In this document: one piece after another, positions 57,744-64,000 of the stretch
How the letters are laid out: each line of letters begins with the position of its first letter
Position numbering within the stretch: the first letter of the stretch is position 1
DNA from: Solanum dulcamara
Taxonomy: Eukaryota > Streptophyta > Magnoliopsida > Solanales > Solanaceae
Direction of reading: 5' to 3'
NCBI RefSeq assembly: GCF_947179165.1
Contig: NC_077242.1
Location: 42,711,097 to 42,775,096 of the forward strand
Length of the DNA stretch: 64,000 nucleotides
The notes under the pieces: model-generated
Told to the model about the DNA's origin: nothing
Databases searched by the model: none
Seen by the model: the letters and a program-made list of their open reading frames with translations, nothing else
Program-made: the position numbers and the translations under genes

Positions 57744-58895
57744 ATGGATACACTAGTTTATCCTATTGATGACCGTATTAATTCTTCTAGTAAGACCAAT
57801 TTCTGTCCACCTAGTGTTGACATATGTGCCTTGAATGATAGTTCATTATCATATGATAATTGTGTTGATCAACTTGTATTTAAATATAGTTCAGTAATTA
57901 AGGAATCTTGTAATGTAATTAATGAACCTCAATTTGGTGATATTGTTGATCATTTGAATAGGAGTGACTCTTTGAGCATATATTTTGTTGAAGATCCTAT
58001 TACTTGTTTGGATCATAGAGATCATGTGCTTGAAAATACTTTGAAAAATGATATTTGTCTTATTGAGAGTGCACTTAGATATTTTAATTCTCCCGCACAT
58101 TCTCTCTTTAAGTACAATATCTTGTTTGAAGAGATTACTCCTAGTAAAGTCCCTAGTAATGTGAATCATGAGAATAGTATAGTTCGTGAGAGCTATACTT
58201 TTTATAGTAACCCACTATGGTATGATGATTTTCCTCCCAAATATGAAAATCTCTTCTTGGAAGATGAAAATACACTTAAGAGAAATGATTATCATGAGAA
58301 GGAAGGTGGTATTTGTTTCTACATTACCTCTTCTTCTTGGTGTGTTCCAATTCTTGATGGTATGACCAATAATTTTTATCCTAGTAGTAGTCTTACCTAT
58401 GAGAACACCTTGGATGAAGTTTCTTTGTGGAACACCTTTCTCTACTACTTATTTGTATATGATGATACTCATGATTGTGTGGAGAGTATATCTTATGTTA
58501 ATAGTAGTACCAATAGGGAAAATAGGAGTCTCTTTGTCTCAATGCTACGTTCTCCCTTCCCATTTGACCCCGGTGTTGGCCTAAGTTATGATGAGTATAG
58601 TTGTAGCACTTTGTTTCTTTCACATGATTCTTATTTGGTGTTATTACTTGATCCTATGTGCTTGAATGAGATATTTGTGCCAACTTTTGTGGGAAATACA
58701 TTTGTATTTGTCCCCGGTGATGAATTGGGAGTAATCACATTCTTGAAGTTAGCTAGTGCATTGGGTGGAGTCTTAAATTGGGTTAACATTGTTCATGACT
58801 TTGCATTAAGATATGAGGGTTTCTATGTGCTACTTGACTTAAAAGGGGAATTGTTCTTGTTGAAATATGGAACGAATGAGGGTTTACATGTGTAG
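57744..58895 (+). CDS. Element H uncharacterised 383-codon ORF
   Basis: The longest open frame in the window, with no stop or frameshift although every pol gene around it is broken. I do not recognise the protein. It is visibly acidic, rich in Asp, Glu, Ser, Tyr and Asn, with eleven Cys (for example 21, 28, 40, 56, 88, 105) in no zinc-finger spacing. The C-terminal part is more hydrophobic (YLVLLLDPMCLNEIFVPTF at 297-315; LGVITFLKLASALGGVLNWV at 329-348) and ends in short strand-like segments (FYVLLDLKGELFLLKYG, 360-376). No signal peptide, nuclease, RT or integrase motif is seen. It occupies the place of RT/RNase H/integrase between a protease-like ORF and the polyprotein-terminus box. It may be a non-autonomous element's own protein or a captured host sequence. 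Confidence 0.6.
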   Translation: MDTLVYPIDDRINSSSKTNFCPPSVDICALNDSSLSYDNCVDQLVFKYSSVIKESCNVINEPQFGDIVDHLNRSDSLSIYFVEDPITCLDHRDHVLENTLKNDICLIESALRYFNSPAHSLFKYNILFEEITPSKVPSNVNHENSIVRESYTFYSNPLWYDDFPPKYENLFLEDENTLKRNDYHEKEGGICFYITSSSWCVPILDGMTNNFYPSSSLTYENTLDEVSLWNTFLYYLFVYDDTHDCVESISYVNSSTNRENRSLFVSMLRSPFPFDPGVGLSYDEYSCSTLFLSHDSYLVLLLDPMCLNEIFVPTFVGNTFVFVPGDELGVITFLKLASALGGVLNWVNIVHDFALRYEGFYVLLDLKGELFLLKYGTNEGLHV

Positions 58896-59161
58896 TTACC
58901 TTAGCGTAATGGTTCATTCGCTTTACCCCATTGTCAAAGTCTCTTGAGTAGCCAAGTATCTCTTGTTTTGATGGGTTACAAATCCATGGTTTAACATTTT
59001 GATGCTTGGTTATATGTTAAGTTTGGGCACTCATGGCATGGTGATTGAATATTTATTGCTAACACTAACTCTTCTGCCATGAGGATCTTATTGTTACTTG
59101 CTTTTCCTATGGTTTTGCAAGGTTCGAATTCGAGGATGAATCTTTTTCAAGAACAGAAGAA
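58896..59161 (+). other. Element H 3' internal end with polyprotein-terminus relic
   Basis: Noncoding after the ORF stop, then GGTTCGAATTCGAGGATGAA and TCTTTTTCAAGAACAGAAGA at 59,121-59,160. This reads SNSRMNLFQEQKND, the same terminal peptide as in E (LNSRKNFLKEKGND) and E2 (LNSSTNFLEEEGND). A decayed polypurine tract adjoins the LTR. So H is derived from the E-type Gypsy lineage. Confidence 0.65.
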
Positions 59162-60127
59162 TGATGTGATTTAGATGGCCTCAAGTTCATTCACTCAAAT
59201 CCATGTTAGGGATCTTCATATGTTTCAAGGATTGGTAATGAAACTAGAGATCGTTGAGCTACTTTTGATAGCAAAGAAGAGATTTCATGCCTTGAATATC
59301 ACTTAGAAGGGTCTTGTTGAGCACCAAATTAAGGTCTTTCACATATGGATGATAGATTGGATAGATGAAGGAAGGGTAACTAAGATCATGTTGGCAAGTG
59401 TGCATCATTTAGCGACACGCTGAACAACTTTGGCAGGGACTTTGAGCTCGCCAAAAAGGCTCAGAAGGACTCCAAGTGCTATGCATAATTAATTGGCCAG
59501 GAAGAGGGAGATTTTGCGACCTGCTGAATTGACTCGGCGAGGATGACTCATATTGCAAAAGAAACCAGAGAATTAGACCTTGAGTTTTTAGGCATGATCG
59601 GTGATGAGAGGGTGAATTGGCAACCAAGTAAATTAACTCAGCGAGGATGACTCAACTTGCCAACCTACATTTTATGGGACACTTTTGGGCTTTGTAGCTT
59701 AATCCTATAAATAGGTAGTCTTTTATTTCATTAGATAGCTTTTGATGAATATTGATGAATGATGAATTTGATCTCCTTTGAGAGACTCGAGATCTTTGTG
59801 AAGCTTCTATTGAACCTTGTTTAGAAACAGGGGTTGCTTGGAGATTCAATTTCCTTGAGGTCTTCTTAAGAGATTCGATGCTTGATTTGGATTAATCGAT
59901 TGAGGTCTTTAAGTTTAATATACCTTTAGGTTGCTTTTGATTTTCTTTTCTTTTGTCAATCTATTTATCTTGATTAGGTGCTTGTTTAGGGATTGTAATT
60001 GTAGGTTTTAGGATTTAATATATCATTTAGTTGCCAATTGTTCCTTCACTTGTATATCTTGTTCTATCTTTCTTTTTGTTTTTGCATTGGTGTTCTTATT
60101 GGTGGTGGGAATTGCATTACATTATCA
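59162..60127 (+). mobile_element. Element H 3' LTR (966 bp)
   Basis: It begins TGATGTGATTTAG next to the polyprotein-terminus box and ends ACATTACATTATCA, giving TGAT/ATCA ends. A clear TATA box, CCTATAAATAGG, lies at 59,704-59,715, followed by GATGAATGATGAATTTGATC sequence. ORFs on the minus strand here (59,409-59,849) are chance. The next 16 bp (60,128-60,143) separate it from LTR G. No second H LTR is in the window. Confidence 0.7.
59704..59715 (+). promoter_or_regulatory. TATA box of LTR H
   Basis: CCTATAAATAGG lies in the middle of the LTR, the expected place for a Gypsy LTR promoter. Transcription from it is inferred. Confidence 0.6.
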
Positions 60128-60143
60128 ATTATAACTAAAGAGT

Positions 60144-62357
60144 TGTCCAGACCCAACCTAGGGCATAAATATAATAGGGCGATCAAAACCCCAAAGGTCT
60201 CCAACCAAGCCTCTTGATATATCATAAAGCATACATAATGTAAAAAAAATGCGGGAACAACACAGAAGAGTCTAAATCATAAATGAAGAATGTAACTTGA
60301 CAACATATACTCAAACATTTTTCCAACTAGTGCCTCTACTCATGAACATGGGCGGGAGCTTAAACATGTCCCTTGCTCACCCTCAACATGAAGAAATAAA
60401 TGTATTTAAAAGAAGAAATAACTCATAAATCACCCTCAATGTATGAGAACTCACCAAGACTTAGCCATAGGAACTTAACTAGCCATGTGTGTGGGTATGG
60501 TCCTCAACCTCAACCCCTACATTATGAGACAATGTAGACAACAATATGTGCTAGTACGTTTGAATGTACTAAGTATGAGGATATGACATGCAATGTAAAT
60601 AATAATCTGCAATGATCAAGTAAAATACATGGTATAAAAAGATAAGTAAAGTCATAAGAAAGTCATAGTGGTTAAAGCAATTGAAAATCGAAGTTAGAAG
60701 CATGAGAGTACATGAAAAGGTCATATATATGAGATAGAACTATAAACGACAATAATACCATGCGAGCTACAACATGGAATCCCGATGTCTCCCCATACAA
60801 TGGAAGAAAAGGGAATCTACTTGCCAAGGTAGACTCCACCCCAGTAGGAGGGTCATGTACATATGCTATATATAGATCCACTAGCTAAGCATACGTCAAC
60901 CTATGGTGGTACGAACTTTAAGATACTTGAGTTTGCTGCTGAGGCTTTTGGTAGGGCCCCCATCTCAAGTCCAGTTGGTAGTACGTCAAATCCCACGGAA
61001 TACATAACATAGTAACATACTTAGCATATATCATAACTTGTTCACAAACATCATAATTCACAGAATAGATCATTTAATAACATAATTGCAATGTGAGTAT
61101 TGATCTTTCATTATTATAAATCATACTTGCATAATATATATAATTAGATCCTAGGTCACCGCACAGGGCCCTAAGTCACCTTTCTTCATAACTTGTATAA
61201 AATTTATGTCTTGCACATACTCGTAATTCATGATCATAATTCATACTTGAATTTAGAGTAAAACTCATGTACATAGTCTATTTGAATGAAAATCACGATA
61301 ATACCTTGAAATCATTGAATTCATAATAATTATTCATAATATGAAATAGGCTTCTTGCATGGACAATCATAATTCAATGAAAAATCATGCAATTCATGTA
61401 GAAATATATATAAATGATCATATATAATGATTAGAGACATAATTTAGATAGCCCAATGCAATTTATAAAACTAGAGTTACAAATCCAATTGAAATTCATG
61501 AGATTTTGAGTAGAAACCTTTGGACTCCATGGGTGAAAGAGACCAATGGATCAATCTCTACATACCTTGGCTGAATTTGACCTTAGAATTAAAAAAAAGA
61601 GACTTTTTCTTGAAGAAACCATTGCCAAGCTTGATGAAGAAGGTGAAACCTTGAATGAACCTTGAGTTTAGGAGTATTGAGGATATTTTCATAATGTGTA
61701 TAGTCTCAAAAATGTCCATATATATTAATGAAAAAATATGGAATGACTTAAATACCCTTTATTTAACTGGGATTGGAACTCACCACAGAGAACCCTTCAT
61801 GGTTCGTGATGCTCATCATGGCTCGTGGTGGTGTCCGTGATGTTTATGTTGGACTTGGATTTTCTGAAATTATAGGGGAAGGTTTCAAAACATCCTCCAC
61901 AGAATGTAAAGAGTGGGCTTGGTGCAGGCCTTGCAGGTAGACCTACAGGAGTGACCAATATGGGGCGTTATGAGTGGGCTTGGTGTAGGACCTGCTAGTG
62001 GAGCTGCAGGAGTGACCACTAAGGAACCCACCATGGTCTGTGAAATGCTCCATGGCCCATGGTGGCCAATCGTGGTACTAGCCTTGGGGGTCATGTTCTT
62101 AGGTCTCTAGGGAGGGATCACCACGGAGGGCTTCACAGCCAATAGTGCCCACCACGGTCTGTGCGGCCCTATCGTGGACCTCACCCTGTAGGATTGAATC
62201 TCAGGGTCACCACCACGGTGGCTCACTATGAGGCATGGTTCTCACAATGGCTTGTGATGCACTTTGTGGTCATCACCTAGTTCCAAAATTATAGGTTTCT
62301 AAATTTTCATGTTTTTATCCTAGTTTTCCAAATTTCTAAATTATGGGGTCTTATAAC
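60144..62357 (-). mobile_element. Element G 3' LTR (2.2 kb, minus strand)
   Basis: Plus-strand start TGTCCAGACCCAACCTAGGG, end GGGGTCTTATAAC. On its right lies a polypurine tract and the GGACGAATGTT box, so it is a 3' LTR read on the minus strand. Same family as F. The part nearest its promoter (61,780-62,290) is richer in GC and full of short inverted copies of CCACGG/CCGTGG and CCATGG. Confidence 0.75.
61911..62025. repeat. 61-bp direct repeat in LTR G
   Basis: GAGTGGGCTTGGTGCAGGCC at about 61,911 recurs as GAGTGGGCTTGGTGTAGGAC at about 61,972. Both are followed by a CTGCAGGAGTGACCA-like segment. It is a tandem duplication in the GC-richer part of the LTR. Confidence 0.8.
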
Positions 62358-62372
62358 TCTCTCCCTTAGGAA
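62358..62372 (-). other. Polypurine tract of element G
   Basis: Plus-strand TCTCTCCCTTAGG is, on the minus strand, CCTAAGGGAGAGA before the LTR start, with TTAAGGACGAATGTT upstream. Confidence 0.75.
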
Positions 62373-62599
62373 CATTCGTCCTTAAATGGGTCTCAAGCTA
62401 GCTTGAATGCAATAGTAATGGAACATAACAGCCCATCATGAATGCAAAATATCTTGTAATTGAATAAAACATGAATATGAATGCATATGAAACCAGGTAA
62501 GCAACACAAATGCATAATTAGGGCTAGTTGGATCATGAAGGAGCTAAATTCCTTTACTAAGCATGAAAGGAAAGAGATAAGGATATTGGGACATCATAT

Positions 62600-62930
62600 C
62601 AGCTTCGTTATTTCATATAGCACCCTGAACCTCTTGATTCCTCAAGAACATAGAGATGATATTTATAAGGACGGGAAGCGGTATCGAACAAGAAGAGCTG
62701 GAAGCGAAGCACCCTTTAACTAAAGTTATTTGTTTATTTCTCAAATTTCTAACTTATCGATCCAAAATGTCAATCAAAACCTTTTCATAAGAGTGTCTCT
62801 CTTTGACCTCAATGATGTTCAATGTCACAATAGAGCTAGGATCACCTATGAACTTCCTGAATAATGACACAAGGAACACCAGATGAACCGATACCAGATG
62901 AACTGATGACTTATAATGTCAACACATAAG
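62600..62930 (-). pseudogene. Element G integrase C-terminal tail
   Basis: The minus strand reads VPCVIIQEVHR-like, then KFIGDPSSIVTLNIIEVKER (about 62,795-62,870), SYEKVLIDILDR, a stop, VRNLRNKQITLVK (about 62,715-62,755) and a degenerate end. This is the chromovirus segment following the HPVFHVSMLKK block. It is cut at 62,930 by the interior of an E-type LTR, so only the last part of pol survives. 62,373-62,600 is noncoding. Confidence 0.75.
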
Positions 62931-63373
62931 AAAAATGATACCTCCTAAAGTCCAAGAAGGCTACCCACACACAAAGGTACCATAAGGTCAACATAGAAGA
63001 AAAATTATATTAAATTTTAGTTTTAGAAACTAGTTAAAAGACTAAATAAGTGCTGAAATATTTTCTTCATTTGTGGGATGATTTGGGCCATATTTTCTCT
63101 CATCTTCGACTTTAATTTGGGACTAGTTTGCATGAAATTAGGCGCTAATATTAATCCTCTTGGATTTGAATTTGGGCCATCCAATATTTGTAGCATTTGT
63201 ACAATTCATTTTTCTTGGGCTTTAGCTTTTCTTCCCCAGCATAACACTTTTTAATTACTAATTCTAGCCAATCAAGATTGACTTGAAATTTCCTTATTTG
63301 GGATCATGTCATGGGGACTCTTGGAAACTCCAAAGCTTCCTTAAATATTATTGAGCTTCCATCGATTCTATCA
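62931..63373 (-). mobile_element. Truncated 3' LTR of a second E-type element (E2)
   Basis: It begins mid-LTR at a point equivalent to about 52,795 of E's 5' LTR and follows it closely (TCCAAGAAGGCTNCCCACAC; TTGGGCTTTAGC; ATCGATTCTATCA at the end). About 700 bp of the LTR are missing at the junction with G. Confidence 0.8.
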
Positions 63374-64000
63374 TTCCCCTCTTCTTCAAGAAAATTAGTA
63401 CTAGAATTTAATCCTGCATCAAATATTGAAAGATCAAAAACATGAAAGGTAGCACTAACTTGATATTCACTAGGAAGATCAAGTTTGTAAGCATTTTCTC
63501 CAATCCTTTTAAGGAATTCAAATGGACCATCTCCTCTTGGTTCTAATTTTGATTTTCTTTTAGTAGGAAATCTTTCATTCCTATAGTGTACCCATATTAG
63601 ATCTCTAGGCTTAAAAATAACAGATTTTCACCCCTTATTTCTCCTCAAGGCAGTTTGTTCATTCTTCCATTCAATTTCAAGTCTTGTTTAGTCATGTATC
63701 TTCTATATCATTTCATCCTTCTTCCTACCATCAATATTAATAATATCATTAGTTGGTAAAGGAAGCAAATCAAGGAGAGTGAGGGGGTTAAACCCATAAA
63801 CAACTTCAAAAGGAGACTTACCAGCAGAAGAATGGATTGTTCTATTATATACAAACTCTATTATGGGAAAATGTGCCTTCCAAGGAGTTAATTTTCCTTT
63901 TAAAACAGCCCTCAATATATTTTCCAAAGTCCTATTTACTACTTCTATTTGCCCATCTGTTTGTGGGTGAAAAGAGGTAGAAAATAGTAGTTTACTTCAT
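63374..64000 (-). pseudogene. E2 integrase C-terminal part (runs off the window)
   Basis: Adjacent to polypurine tract TTCCCCTCTTCTTCAAG (63,374-63,390). The minus strand reads LNSSTNFLEEEGND, SATFHVFDLSIFDAG and ENAYKLDLPSEYQV, then an open stretch at 63,703-63,927 with MENILRAVLKGKLTPWKAHF, EFVYNRTIHSS and FEVVYGFNPL. It is the closest relative of element E in the window. In the part nearest the LTR it keeps the coding frame better than E does. The rest lies beyond 64,000. Confidence 0.85.

Noticed and set aside
59409..59849. Minus-strand ORFs of 72 and 65 codons in LTR H
   Set aside because: Antisense to the LTR promoter region, no recognisable domain, and codon pattern not distinguishable from chance.
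1..64000. Endogenous pararetrovirus (Caulimoviridae) sequence
   Set aside because: All RT and protease remains are followed by Gypsy-type integrase or lie in LTR elements. No movement-protein or coat-type frame is seen.

Overview
This window reads as intergenic or heterochromatic nuclear DNA of a flowering plant, most likely a member of the Solanaceae. The evidence is stacked Ty3/Gypsy chromovirus-type elements with multi-kilobase LTRs that open TGTTAYACCCC and close GTCRTGACA, initiator-tRNA-Met primer sites, plant-type 5S rRNA-derived sequence, and a retroposon 3' end of a kind I associate from memory with Solanaceae genomes. The genus cannot be named from the sequence. I see no host protein gene, tRNA, intact rRNA gene, organelle DNA or viral gene. 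Nearly every base can be assigned to a retrotransposon or its debris.

Left third (1-23,684). An old chromovirus, 'A' (+ strand), survives as two pieces of one pol gene: RNase H to integrase core at 3399-4063 and integrase to C-terminus at 22,915-23,684. They are separated by an 18.8-kb insertion, 'B' (4064-22,909). B's own 5' LTR is split by a complete element, 'C' (4515-14,687), so nesting is three deep. A heavily internally deleted element, 'Z', ends at 3398. B and C share an internal region with no coding capacity, like a large retrotransposon derivative. C keeps only an integrase tail and carries a 5S rRNA-like sequence in antisense.

Middle (23,685-42,351). Minus-strand 'D' (LTR plus integrase tail) abuts a truncated LTR, 'D2'. 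Next comes plus-strand 'J': a noncoding module fused to an RT/RNase H/integrase pseudogene, then a different LTR (TGTAAT...GACA) that carries a short non-LTR retroposon with a 12-bp target duplication. Minus-strand 'I' (36,372-40,955) holds a second 5S rRNA-derived segment, joined to polyprotein coding sequence at a shared microhomology. It ends inside the RT of 'F'.

Right third (40,956-64,000). 'F' (minus, gag/PR/RT, PBS and LTR fragment) is interrupted by solo LTR 'L' (42,352-45,936, perfect CCCAC duplication) and by a nearly complete Gypsy element of another lineage, 'E' (46,192-53,261). A truncated plus-strand LTR, 'K', carries a minisatellite. 'H' (56,725-60,127, +) is an unusual non-autonomous element: it has a protease-like ORF without the catalytic motif and an uninterrupted 383-codon ORF of unknown function where RT/RNase H/integrase should be. 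Minus-strand 'G' and a partial second E-type copy, 'E2', run off the right edge.

How it fits together. All recognisable pol genes carry stops, frameshifts or lost catalytic residues, so nothing here looks autonomous. B, C, D and I share LTR design (G-boxes, TATA, a splice-donor-like GTAAG, an internal minisatellite module), which suggests families mobilised in trans. All domain calls come from reading translations by eye; LTR edges are good to a few bases where TG/CA ends, PPT, PBS or target duplications are named.
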